This document shows, in pieces, positions 8,785 to 17,091 of a stretch of DNA of 64,000 nt (its first letter is position 1; each line of letters opens with the position of its first letter). Location of the stretch: the NCBI GenBank assembly GCA_934511465.1, contig CAKSWG010000002.1, positions 1 through 64,000 of the forward strand, read 5' to 3'. The notes beneath the pieces are model-generated. The model saw only the letters and a program-made list of their open reading frames with translations, made no database searches and was not told where the DNA came from. Made by a program: the position numbers and the translations under genes. The stretch is from an uncultured Faecalibacterium sp. GTDB lineage: Bacteria; Bacillota; Clostridia; Oscillospirales; Ruminococcaceae.

Positions 8785-8833
8785 CGGGTTCGGGAAAGTC
8801 TGCGGGCTTTCCCGGGCCCGTTTTTTATTTTTT
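8785..8833 (+). terminator. Terminator of rsmE
   Basis: A 14-base-pair stem (CGGGTTCGGGAAAG with CTTTCCCGGGCCCG, two G-U pairs) is followed by TTTTTTATTTTTT. Confidence 0.9.
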
Positions 8834-8931
8834 GCCCCGTATCACGATCTCCCGGATTTTTGTGCAGCTTTGCCCCGTCATTCTGCTGCAAATTCTTAGC
8901 TGTTTTTGTGCTTGTTTCACGAAATTACTTA

Positions 8932-8945
8932 CCCCCCCCCCCCCC
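8932..8945 (+). repeat. Run of 14 C residues upstream of the surface-protein promoter
   Basis: An uninterrupted C tract ends 19 bases before a consensus -35. Homopolymers of this length slip during replication and in other bacteria vary promoter output. It could also be a sequencing-sensitive site whose true length differs. Confidence 0.8.
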
Positions 8946-8964
8946 GAAAATTCTGCAATTTGTC

Positions 8965-8994
8965 TTGACATTTTCCGCAGCACAGCACTATACT
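8965..8994 (+). promoter_or_regulatory. Near-consensus promoter of the LPXTG protein
   Basis: TTGACA and TATACT are separated by 18 bases. Transcription would start near 9001, giving a leader of about 145 bases that holds a 12-base tandem repeat, GGTAACGTTCAC then GGTAATGTTCAC (9088-9111). Confidence 0.75.
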
Positions 8995-9146
8995 TGTGCC
9001 GCAAAGAGACGCCGGGCATAAAAATGCGCAGCTATGTGATTTTCTGCCCAGAAATCCCGGTTTTTGCCGGTTTTCGGCATCGTTCCCGGTAACGTTCACG
9101 GTAATGTTCACGTCTCTGTAAGCTTTTTTGTTTGGAGGGTTTTGCA

Positions 9147-11318
9147 ATGAGAAAAAACGTGAAAAAACAGCTTGCCTTGCGGGTGCTGTCCACAGCGGCC
9201 CTGATGGCCATGGTCTCGTCCATCGCCACAGCGGCATTTGCGGATACCTACGACCTGAACACGGGCAGTGTGACGGTGGAGACCAAAGATGACGGCTATA
9301 CCTATGTGACGCAGGAGGACACAGAGAAGGGCGGCTACGCCCAAAATAGCAAGGGCGATACTTTGGACGGTACTTATAAGGACACGGATCCGAAGGGCGT
9401 CACCATCACCAGCAACGGCGAGAAGACTTCAAATACCATCACGGTGGAGACGGCAAAAGATCAGACCACCAATGTGACCCTGCAGGATGTGCACATGGAA
9501 GTTTACACCCCCGATACCAAGTCCGGTGCGATCGAAATAAAGGGCGATGGCAACACCAACCTTGAGCTGAACGGAGATAATACCGTTTTGGTTGAAAACA
9601 ATTGGAGCGACGAATACGCCGCCATCGAAAAAGCGGATAAAAACGGCAACGGCACCCTGACCATCAAGGACGATAAGAATAATGATGGTTCTACCAAAGG
9701 CAAGGACGAAAACGGAAATACCGTTGGCGGGGATACCGGTACACTGCTGGCAGGCGGCTACCATGACTCTGCCGCAATCGGCGGTGGTGATGGGGAATTT
9801 GCCAACACTTCCAACATTATCATCACCGGTGGTAAGATCACTGCCAGCGGCGGTACTTACGGCGCCGGTATCGGCGGCGGTTATGCTGGAGATGCATCGA
9901 ATATCCGCATTGAGGGCAATGCAGATGTTACCGCCTTTGGAAACAGTGGTGCTGCCATTGGATCCGGTTATCATTCGAGAGGCAGCAGTGGCAGTGATAT
10001 TACCATCACCGATAAAGCCACTGTGACTGCTGCTGGCCTAGATGGCTGTGGCATCGGTGGCGGTCAGGATGCTTCTGGTAAAGTCACTATCACAATTTCT
10101 GGTCATGCATCGGTAAACGCCCAAACCAGAAATCCTCCAGCAGCCATTGGCAATGACCATTCTTCTACTACGGTTAACATCAAAGATAATGCTGACGTTA
10201 CTGCCGTTAGTGATGGTGTTGCCATCGGCACCGGTTATGGCTATACAAACACCTCGACTGTGATCAATATTACCGGTGGAACAGTAAATGCCGTCACCCG
10301 TGACGACTCCAGACCCGCTATTGGCACAGTTAAGGGCAATTTGGACCTTACGATCAACAGTTCTACCGGAAAAACGACCGTAAATACCTACACGACCAGC
10401 AGTGACCCCCTATCTTTAAATATCGGCACCGGTCATTACGACGATTCTGCAAACAAATATAGAACCAGCCCATCTGAGGGCGCAGAATACAACGAGGATG
10501 GCTCTTCCAATCTGGGCGAAGACAATGCCGCTATCATCAATTTCTACCGCAACACTACTTTGGGCACTGACACTTATGATGCGCCCAAAACACTTGATAG
10601 TAGTGCATTTCATGCCACTTATGAAGCTTATGGCACTCTCTACAATGCGAAGTACACCCTCTCTGACAAAGACAAAGGTGACCTCTACAAGGTCGTCCAC
10701 AACCGCAAATACATGGAAGAGCACCCCGAAATTGTTGACACCAGCAAGCTGGAAAACGGCGACCTGCACGACTGGAAGTTGGTGGGCGAGGTGGTAGAGC
10801 CCACACTGGACGCGGACGGCTATGCAGACTACATCTGCAACATTGACCAGTGCGGCCAGACCAAGCATGTGGTGCTGCCCAAGCTGACCCCGGAACCCAG
10901 TGAGCCGGACACCACGGCCCCCACCGAACCGGAAGTGCCGGGCGGCAATACCCTGGGCAGCACCTCCAACAAGCCGGACACCCCCAAACAGCCGGACGGC
11001 ACCACCCCGGCCCCTGCAGCCCCGGACACCCCTGTGCAGGACGCCACTGCACCGGCTGCTGACACCCTTACCGCAGACACCACCGCTGACGCTGCCGCCG
11101 TACCGGCAGATGCCGCTGTGGCCCCCGCCAACGCACAGAACATGGTACAGGATGCAAAGCCGGAAGCCGCTGCTCCCGCTGCTGCTTCCACTGCATCTGC
11201 CGCCGTTCTGCCCCAGACCGGTGCAAACTGGCTGGCGGTGGTGGGCACTGCCCTCAGCGGCATGTTCCTGCTGGCCGCAGGCTTTGTGCTGGACCGCAAG
11301 AACCGCCGCATGAACTGA
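9147..11318 (+). CDS. Sortase-anchored surface protein with AIGGG beta-helix-like repeats
   Basis: This 723-residue protein has a signal peptide (MRKNVKKQLALRVLSTAALMAM, ending ATAAFA). It closes with a wall-sorting signal: LPQTG at residues 688-692, a hydrophobic helix and RKNRRMN. Residues of about 190-400 contain at least five degenerate units of the pattern GxGxG plus SNIxITGGxxxA (AAIGGGDG, GAGIGGGY, AAIGSGYH, GCGIGGGQ, VAIGTGYG), which suggests a right-handed beta-helix that may bind glycans. A Pro/Thr/Ala-rich stalk (about 575-685) spans the wall. The start is set by GGAGGG eight bases upstream. The ligand is unknown. The C tract upstream makes phase variation possible. Confidence 0.88.
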   Translation: MRKNVKKQLALRVLSTAALMAMVSSIATAAFADTYDLNTGSVTVETKDDGYTYVTQEDTEKGGYAQNSKGDTLDGTYKDTDPKGVTITSNGEKTSNTITVETAKDQTTNVTLQDVHMEVYTPDTKSGAIEIKGDGNTNLELNGDNTVLVENNWSDEYAAIEKADKNGNGTLTIKDDKNNDGSTKGKDENGNTVGGDTGTLLAGGYHDSAAIGGGDGEFANTSNIIITGGKITASGGTYGAGIGGGYAGDASNIRIEGNADVTAFGNSGAAIGSGYHSRGSSGSDITITDKATVTAAGLDGCGIGGGQDASGKVTITISGHASVNAQTRNPPAAIGNDHSSTTVNIKDNADVTAVSDGVAIGTGYGYTNTSTVINITGGTVNAVTRDDSRPAIGTVKGNLDLTINSSTGKTTVNTYTTSSDPLSLNIGTGHYDDSANKYRTSPSEGAEYNEDGSSNLGEDNAAIINFYRNTTLGTDTYDAPKTLDSSAFHATYEAYGTLYNAKYTLSDKDKGDLYKVVHNRKYMEEHPEIVDTSKLENGDLHDWKLVGEVVEPTLDADGYADYICNIDQCGQTKHVVLPKLTPEPSEPDTTAPTEPEVPGGNTLGSTSNKPDTPKQPDGTTPAPAAPDTPVQDATAPAADTLTADTTADAAAVPADAAVAPANAQNMVQDAKPEAAAPAAASTASAAVLPQTGANWLAVVGTALSGMFLLAAGFVLDRKNRRMN

Positions 11319-11390
11319 GAAACCTTTTTTAAAAGCCATCTCCTCCTGCTGTGCATTCCGCAAGCTGCACGGCAGGTTCCCCAAACAAAG

Positions 11391-11431
11391 GGGGCTGCTG
11401 CACACATCCCTGCGTGCAGCAGCCCCTGTTT
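11391..11431. terminator. Bidirectional terminator
   Basis: The stem GGGGCTGCTGCAC/GTGCAGCAGCCCC is followed by TGTTTTTATTT on the plus strand and CTTTGTTT on the minus strand. It serves the surface-protein gene and the convergent Enzyme I gene. Confidence 0.85.
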
Positions 11432-13042
11432 TTATTTGACCTCTGCTTCCCGCAGAGCTTTCTTCACGTTCAAAAGGTTCTGCGGGCTCACCGAGAAGCT
11501 GCGCAGGCCCAGCTGCAGATACTGCACCGTGTTGGCCGGGTTGCCCACCGCAAGGCCGCAGATGGTCACCGGCACATCCCGTTCTCTGGCGGCGTCCATC
11601 ACCATGGTGATGAGCTTTTTCATGGCACCGCTGGCCGGGCGGTAGTAGTGCTCCGCGCTGGCAAGCTCCCGGTCGGCGGCGTGGGTGTACTGGGTCAGGT
11701 CGTTGGTGCCGACCACAAGAAAATCGACCCCATGCGCCACGAACTCCTCCGCCGTCAGGCAGGCGGCAGGCACACTGAGCATCACGCCGAACTTGGTATC
11801 CTTCTTGAAGGGCACGCCCCGCTCCCGCAGATGCTCCCGGCAGCGCTCCACCACGCGCAGGGCGGCGTCCCAGTCCTCCACCGTCGTCACCATGGGGAAC
11901 ATCACCTGCAGCGGGCCCCGGGCGGCGGCGCGCATCAGCGCGCAGAGCTGCGTCTCGAACTGGCGGGGCTGGCGCAGGCTGTTGCGGATGCCCCGCAGCC
12001 CCAGCTTGGAGGACTGCAGGCCCTGATAGGCGTCGGAAATGGTGCGGTCTGAGCCAAAGTCGAAGGTGCGCACGGTCACCTGACGGCCCTGCGCCGCCGC
12101 CAGACAGGAGCAGTAGAAGAAATACTGCTCCTGCTCGTCCAGAATGCGGCCCGGCAGCATCATGTAGCCGGTGCGCAGCAGGCCCACGCCCTGCGCGCCG
12201 GACTGCATGGCCGTGTCGATGTCCTCCGGCCCAAAGCAGTTGGCCAGCAGCTCAAAGGGCTGGCCGTCCTTTGTTTTGTTGGGCAGAGCATGCAGCTGCC
12301 CCATCTCTTCGTTCTCCCGCTGCAGCTCACAGATGCGGGTCTCGGCCTGCTGGCGGGCGGCAGCGTCCGGGTCCAGCGTGCACTGGCCCCCGGTGGCGTC
12401 CAAAATCACGGTGCGGCCGTCGCAGTCGTCCAGAAAATCCCGGCCCACCTGCACGATGCCCGGGATATTCATTGCCCGGGCAATGATGGCCGCGTGGCTC
12501 TGGCCGCTGCCCTCTGCCGTGATGATGCCTAAAATCATGCCGGAGGGCACGCTAAACAGGTCGGTGGGCATCAGCCGCTCTGCGGCAAGGATCACCGGGT
12601 GGTCCAGCGCCAGCCACATGCGGGGGCGGTTGGTGATGATGTTGATGACCCGCCGGGTGGCGTCCAGAATATCCACGCTGCGCAGCTGCATGTAGGGGTT
12701 ATCCTTCATGTTGGCCAGCTGGTCGGCGTAGCGCTGGCCCACCTGATTCATGGCTGCAGCGGCGCCAACGCCCGCATTGATGCAGAAACGCACCTCGTTC
12801 ATCATGCCCTCATCGTCCAGCATCATGCTTTGGAACTGGAAGATGGCCTGCTCGCTGGGCGCAGCGCGGTCTGCCATGGATTCCAGCTCGTCCTGCGCGG
12901 TGCGGATGGCATCGGTGAGCAGCTGCAGCTCCCGGGACGGTTTAAAGGGGCCAACGGTCGTGGTCTCCACATGGTGCTCCAACCGGCTCACCTGACCCAG
13001 CACAAGGCCCGGCGAGGCACAGAAACCTTTATAGATCTTCAT
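11432..13042 (-). CDS. Divergent PTS Enzyme I (PEP-protein phosphotransferase)
   Basis: Enzyme I passes phosphate from PEP to HPr. This 536-residue paralogue keeps the domain order and the phospho-His region (EGSGQSHAAIIARAMNIPGIV, His183), GLRGIRNSL, the GTNDLTQY motif with Asp448, and Cys495. Several catalytic positions differ from the usual enzyme: LLRTG replaces LLRTE, FDFGSDR replaces the GGDK motif, Ser423 (MLSVPAA) stands where the magnesium-binding Glu is expected, and ICGLAVGN replaces CGEMAGD. It may be weakly active or regulatory. It overlaps the downstream end of the patatin gene by 14 bases, so they form an operon. I give no symbol because a normal ptsI may exist elsewhere. Confidence 0.8.
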   Translation of the reverse strand: MKIYKGFCASPGLVLGQVSRLEHHVETTTVGPFKPSRELQLLTDAIRTAQDELESMADRAAPSEQAIFQFQSMMLDDEGMMNEVRFCINAGVGAAAAMNQVGQRYADQLANMKDNPYMQLRSVDILDATRRVINIITNRPRMWLALDHPVILAAERLMPTDLFSVPSGMILGIITAEGSGQSHAAIIARAMNIPGIVQVGRDFLDDCDGRTVILDATGGQCTLDPDAAARQQAETRICELQRENEEMGQLHALPNKTKDGQPFELLANCFGPEDIDTAMQSGAQGVGLLRTGYMMLPGRILDEQEQYFFYCSCLAAAQGRQVTVRTFDFGSDRTISDAYQGLQSSKLGLRGIRNSLRQPRQFETQLCALMRAAARGPLQVMFPMVTTVEDWDAALRVVERCREHLRERGVPFKKDTKFGVMLSVPAACLTAEEFVAHGVDFLVVGTNDLTQYTHAADRELASAEHYYRPASGAMKKLITMVMDAARERDVPVTICGLAVGNPANTVQYLQLGLRSFSVSPQNLLNVKKALREAEVK

Positions 13043-14219
13043 TCTGATTCACCTCCGGCAAAAGTTCCGCTTCCGGCGCGGTCAGGGTGTGCCAGACCAG
13101 CGCCTGCAGAAAGGTATTGGGCAGCAATGCCGCCAGTGCAGCCCGCGCCGCATCGGCGCTGCCCTCAAACAGCGGTGCAAAGCTCTGCATCCGTGCCTGA
13201 TCGCACTTTGCAAGGAACGCATCGCACAGGGTGTGGGTGGTATAGTAGCCGGTAGGGCTCACGCCCACATCCTCGGCGGCAGCTTCCAGCGGGGCAAGGT
13301 CCGCATCCTTCATGTTGGCCAGCAGCAGGGCGGCGTCCGCCGTCAGGGTGACGGGGTATTTCTCCCGCACCTGCTTTTGCACCCGCTCAAATTTTGCATG
13401 GAAGGCAGCAGCGTCCGCGCAGCTCTGGGCGTCACAGGAGACCGCATAGGCGCACCCCCGCAGATATCCCATAGCGCGGCGGGTGTCGTAGTAGCCCAGC
13501 TCGATGTTGCGGCGGGCAGTGTCCGGGTCAAAGTGCAGGATGTCCCCCAGCTCCCAGTAGCTGCGCACCATGATGGTGGGCAGGCCGGTGAGGTTCGGGC
13601 GGGTGATGCCCACCCCCTCAAGGTCCACGCACACCAGCTCCTCTGCGCCCATTTTTTTGGCAAGGCCGGTGGGCATGTTGTCGCTGTAGCCGCCATCCAG
13701 AAACTTGACCCCGTCGATGTCCCGCGCCCGCAGGGCAGGGAAGCAGGCGGCAGAGGCCATCAGGTAGTCCTTGACCTTTCCTGCCGGGATCTCGTCCAGC
13801 GTCAGCTCCCGGGCCTTGAGGCCCCGCTGCTCCACCGTGACAAGGCCAAAGCGGATGGGCGCGGCGCGCAGGGCATCCTCGTCCAGCACCCGCTCCACGA
13901 TCTCTTCCAGCGGGGTCACGTCCATGCCACCGGCCTTCACCACACTGCGCAGGAACTGGTGCAGGGCCGAGAGGTCGGCATCCTCTTCCGGCAGCTCCAT
14001 CACGTCCTTGCTGCGGATGCTCAGCCACATGTCCCGCGCCGTTTCGTACTGGTCCAGCACGAACATGGCACCGTTCAGGCTGCCCACACTGGTGCCGGTG
14101 ATGATCTGCGGGTGCCAGTCCAGCTCCATCAGCGCGCGCCACACACCCACCTGATAGCTGCCGCGGGCACCGCCGCCGGCCAGCACCAGAGCCCTGCACG
14201 GGACACTGCGTTCTTCCAT
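13029..14219 (-). CDS. Patatin-like phospholipase
   Basis: This 396-residue protein should be an intracellular lipid acyl hydrolase with a Ser-Asp dyad. The oxyanion loop LAGGGARGSYQVG is at residues 13-24, the nucleophile is Ser44 in GTSVG, and the catalytic Asp is Asp175 in FLDGGYSDNMP. No signal peptide or membrane helix is visible. The C-terminal 150 residues resemble the helical extension seen in RssA/YchK-like bacterial patatins but are longer. It is translated ahead of the divergent Enzyme I gene with a 14-base overlap. The substrate is unknown. Confidence 0.88.
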   Translation of the reverse strand: MEERSVPCRALVLAGGGARGSYQVGVWRALMELDWHPQIITGTSVGSLNGAMFVLDQYETARDMWLSIRSKDVMELPEEDADLSALHQFLRSVVKAGGMDVTPLEEIVERVLDEDALRAAPIRFGLVTVEQRGLKARELTLDEIPAGKVKDYLMASAACFPALRARDIDGVKFLDGGYSDNMPTGLAKKMGAEELVCVDLEGVGITRPNLTGLPTIMVRSYWELGDILHFDPDTARRNIELGYYDTRRAMGYLRGCAYAVSCDAQSCADAAAFHAKFERVQKQVREKYPVTLTADAALLLANMKDADLAPLEAAAEDVGVSPTGYYTTHTLCDAFLAKCDQARMQSFAPLFEGSADAARAALAALLPNTFLQALVWHTLTAPEAELLPEVNQNEDL

Positions 14220-14328
14220 TGCCTCCGCCTCCTTTGATTGGTTCCGGTTTTGTTCAGATTATAGCATATTTCCGGAGAAATTTCTCCCTTTTTTTGTAAA
14301 TTGAAGGCTTTCTCCCGACTAAGAAACA

Positions 14329-14337
14329 TGGTATACT
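14329..14337 (+). promoter_or_regulatory. Extended -10 of the HAD gene
   Basis: TGGTATACT is an extended -10 element 30 bases before the ATG; there is no clear -35. Confidence 0.45.
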
Positions 14338-14366
14338 TGTCAGGATACTTTAAAGGAGGCATTCTC

Positions 14367-15017
14367 ATGCACTGCAGCCAATGGATCTTTGATATGGACG
14401 GCACCCTGACCGACAGCATGACCGTGGTATGGGAGGGTGCGCCGGACGCCCTGCTGCGCCGCTACGGCCGCACGCCCCGGGCCGACCTGCGTGCCACCCT
14501 GCTGAGCATGGGGATGCAGGAAGGCGCACGGTACCTGATCCGGGAATACGATCTGCCGCTGACCGAGGAGAGCTACTTTGCCGTGATGCGGGAGGTGATC
14601 GCCGAGCTGTACGAGACCGTGGAGCTCAAGCCCGGCGTGCGCACGATGCTGGCAAAGCTGCAGGCCGAGGGTGCCCGCATGTGCATCTGCTCCAACACAT
14701 GGGCTGACCAGTGCCGCACCGTGCTCACCCGGCTGGGCATCGCGCAATATTTTTCCTTCATCGTGGAGGCGCAGGGCGCGCTGCACAAGAGCCGCCCGGA
14801 GGTGTTCTTTGAATGCATGAGCCGTCTGGGCGGTGCAGACCCCGCCCGGTGTGCGGTGTGCGAGGATGCAGTGTACGCCGCTTCCACGGCGCACGGGGCC
14901 GGATTTTACGTCGTGGGCATCGCAGACCCCGCCTCTGCCGCCGACGAGCCGGAGATGCGCCGCGTCTGCAGCCAGTTCCTCCCCCGGTGGGATGCGCTGG
15001 ACTGGACCGCCGTGTAA
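14367..15017 (+). CDS. HAD-superfamily phosphatase (phosphoglycolate phosphatase-like)
   Basis: This 216-residue hydrolase has the HAD motifs in order: FDMDGTLTDS (nucleophile Asp and acid Asp), ICSNTW (motif II), Lys in HKSRPEVF (motif III) and CAVCEDAVYAA (motif IV). The helical cap between motifs I and II places it in subfamily I, with beta-phosphoglucomutase and phosphoglycolate phosphatase. The start is fixed by AAAGGAGG eight bases upstream; an in-frame extension to 14301 is unlikely. It is followed by its own terminator. The natural substrate is not evident. Confidence 0.88.
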   Translation: MHCSQWIFDMDGTLTDSMTVVWEGAPDALLRRYGRTPRADLRATLLSMGMQEGARYLIREYDLPLTEESYFAVMREVIAELYETVELKPGVRTMLAKLQAEGARMCICSNTWADQCRTVLTRLGIAQYFSFIVEAQGALHKSRPEVFFECMSRLGGADPARCAVCEDAVYAASTAHGAGFYVVGIADPASAADEPEMRRVCSQFLPRWDALDWTAV

Positions 15018-15024
15018 TAAAAAA

Positions 15025-15048
15025 GGGCCGCAGCGTGCGGTTCTTTTT
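15025..15048 (+). terminator. Terminator of the HAD gene
   Basis: The stem GGGCCGCA/TGCGGTTC, with two G-U pairs, is followed by TTTTT. Confidence 0.65.
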
Positions 15049-15069
15049 CATGTTAAAGGGGTATTACTC

Positions 15070-15200
15070 TTGCTTTTTGCCGTCAAGAAGAGTATGATAT
15101 TATAAACAGGACTGTCCCAAGGGGGCAGTGCCCTCATTTCCCGGTTTTTGTAAGATATGTGAGAATACACCGTTTGATTTTCAAAATATAAAGGTATAAT
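15070..15200 (+). promoter_or_regulatory. Two promoter candidates for the first glycosyltransferase
   Basis: TTGCTT-17-TATGAT lies at 15070-15098. Nearer the gene, a TATAAT at 15195-15200 has a TTGATT only 15 bases before it. Confidence 0.5.
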
Positions 15201-15225
15201 ATCCGTAAAGAGGAGACCTTCCGTC

Positions 15226-16209
15226 ATGAACAACCCACTCGTCAGCATTATCGTGCCAGTGTATAATGTGCAGAATAGTGTTGCCCGCTGCCTGGAGAGC
15301 ATCTGTGCGCAGACGTGGAAGAATATCGAGATCATTTTGGTCAACGACGGTTCCAGAGATGAAAGCTTTTCGGTCTGTGAGCAGTTCCGCGAAAAAGACC
15401 CGCGTATCGTTTTGGTGGACAAGTCCAATTCCGGCGTGTCGGACACCCGCAACTGCGGCATGACCCTTGCATCCGGCAAGTACGTACAGTTTGTGGACAG
15501 CGACGATTATATCGAGCCTGATTTTACCGAGCGGCTGGTAACGGCCGCCGAGACCAACAATGCCGATCTGGTGATCGCCCCCTATTGGATGGTGATCCCG
15601 GCAAACTCCTGCAAGGCCAGTCAGGCTCTGGAAAACCTGCAGGAGAACCTTGGCATCGAGGAAAAGCGTCCCGATGATGTGCGCGAATACGGTTTTCTGC
15701 CCGAGGGCATCTATGACCGCGACACCTTTGCCCTGCGCCTGATGGAAAAGCCTGCATCCTTCTTCTACAGCGTTCTATGGAACAAGCTCTACCGCCGCGA
15801 CATCCTTGTGGACAACCATCTGCAGTTCACCAGCGAGGTGCGCTGGGCCGAGGATCTGGTATTCAATCTGGAATATATCCTGTACGCCAACGTATTCGTT
15901 TCCATCCCCAAGGCAGGCTACCACTATGTGCAGAACCCCCAGAGCATCTGCCACACCCAGATCAATCTGGCTTCCATCGTGCAGAACAAGCTGCAGGTGT
16001 TCCGCTACTACAAAGATCTTTACACAAAGCTGGGCCTGTACGACAAGGTGCAGCCGCAGCTGTACAAATTCCTGACTGCATTCTCGGAGAATGCCTATCC
16101 CGCCGGTTCGCCCCAGAAGATCATCATGGACATGGCCAACCGCTGGGGCTTTGGTGTTCTGGATGCTTCCGACAAGGAAAAGAAACGCAACGCCAAATCA
16201 GAGGCCTGA
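15226..16209 (+). CDS. Family 2 glycosyltransferase, paralogue 1
   Basis: This 327-residue GT-A enzyme should move a sugar from a nucleotide-sugar donor onto a surface glycan. The N-terminus LVSIIVPVYNVQNSVARCLESI and NDGSRDES bind the donor, and VDSDDYIEPDF is the DxD metal motif. VSDTRNCGM and YSVLWNKLYRRD follow. No membrane helix is visible. It shares these blocks with the genes at 17092 and 17979, so the three are recent paralogues, with this one carrying a longer C-terminus. AGAGGAG lies before the ATG. A bidirectional hairpin follows. Confidence 0.9.
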   Translation: MNNPLVSIIVPVYNVQNSVARCLESICAQTWKNIEIILVNDGSRDESFSVCEQFREKDPRIVLVDKSNSGVSDTRNCGMTLASGKYVQFVDSDDYIEPDFTERLVTAAETNNADLVIAPYWMVIPANSCKASQALENLQENLGIEEKRPDDVREYGFLPEGIYDRDTFALRLMEKPASFFYSVLWNKLYRRDILVDNHLQFTSEVRWAEDLVFNLEYILYANVFVSIPKAGYHYVQNPQSICHTQINLASIVQNKLQVFRYYKDLYTKLGLYDKVQPQLYKFLTAFSENAYPAGSPQKIIMDMANRWGFGVLDASDKEKKRNAKSEA

Positions 16210-16224
16210 ACTTCCGTACATGAG

Positions 16225-16252
16225 AAAGAGCTGCACAAGGCAGCTCTTTTTG
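16225..16252. terminator. Bidirectional terminator between glycosyltransferase 1 and the LytTR gene
   Basis: The stem AAAGAGCTGC/GCAGCTCTTT has a five-base loop and is followed by TTTTTGTTT on the plus strand. Confidence 0.8.
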
Positions 16253-16261
16253 TTTGCCATT

Positions 16262-16984
16262 TTACCGGTCGGTCCAGCTGCGGACGGCCTCGCGCACCAT
16301 GCCCTCCCGCCCGCGGGGGATGGGGATGCGCGCACCGCTGCTCATCTGCAGCTCGCCTGCCGTCAGCAGCCGGGCCGCCGCCAGATTGACCACATAGGAG
16401 CGGTGCGGCTGCAAAAAGCGGCCATCCGCCAAAAGCGGCCTTGCCACCTCGGCAAAGGATACCCGCAGCGAAAGGGACATCACATCCTCCCCGCTGAGCA
16501 GGTGGAAACGCACCACATGGTGGGTGCACTCCAGATACTCGAGCTGGGCATAGGGCAGCAGCCGCAGGCCCTCGGCCGTGGCCACGGTGAGGGCCGGGCC
16601 ATACTCCGGCTCGGTGGCGCGGGCCAGCAGGGCCGAAAGCTCCTGCTGATGCACCGGCAGCAGCAGATACTGCATGGCGTCCACCCGGAAGGCACTGTAG
16701 GCGTGGGCCGCCGTGCGGGCCGCAAAGGCCAGCGGAGCCCTGCGGCCCCGGCGGCGCAGCTCCGCAGCCGCCGAAAGCCCTGCCGGAGCCGCCACCGCTG
16801 CCAGCTCTATGAGATACAGGTCGAACCGCTCGCCCTCGGCGTCACGGCGCAGAAGCGCATCTGCATCCGGCAGCTGCTGCACGATGCACGCATCCTGCCG
16901 CCGAGCAAAATATTCCATGCACTGGCGTTCCAGCCCGCTGCGCAGGGCCGCATCCGTGCTGCATACCGCAATGTGAAAGACCAT
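16262..16984 (-). CDS. LytTR-family response regulator with degenerate receiver
   Basis: This 240-residue protein has an N-terminal CheY-like fold (1-125) and a C-terminal LytTR DNA-binding domain (about 140-238: LEYLECTHHVVRFHL, FLQPHRSYVVNLAAA, IPIPRGREGM). The receiver lacks the usual phosphorylation chemistry: Glu60 (LYLIELAA) occupies the Asp position and the switch Lys before Pro is Leu109 (QYLLLPV). It is therefore likely phosphorylation-independent. No histidine kinase is adjacent. It is divergent from glycosyltransferase 2, which it may control; that is inference from position. Confidence 0.82.
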   Translation of the reverse strand: MVFHIAVCSTDAALRSGLERQCMEYFARRQDACIVQQLPDADALLRRDAEGERFDLYLIELAAVAAPAGLSAAAELRRRGRRAPLAFAARTAAHAYSAFRVDAMQYLLLPVHQQELSALLARATEPEYGPALTVATAEGLRLLPYAQLEYLECTHHVVRFHLLSGEDVMSLSLRVSFAEVARPLLADGRFLQPHRSYVVNLAAARLLTAGELQMSSGARIPIPRGREGMVREAVRSWTDR

Positions 16985-17015
16985 CCGACATTCCCCTCTC
17001 CGCCAGCCGCCCGCC

Positions 17016-17044
17016 TTGATTTTTGCGCAGGGCTGGAGTATGAT
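17016..17044 (+). promoter_or_regulatory. Promoter of glycosyltransferases 2 and 3
   Basis: TTGATT and TATGAT are 17 bases apart. The predicted start near 17051 lies downstream of an upstream ATG at 17047, which supports the ATG at 17092 as the real start. Confidence 0.6.
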
Positions 17045-17091
17045 AAATGAAACCTCGCTGCACCGAAAAAACAGAAATGGAGACCATTGCC

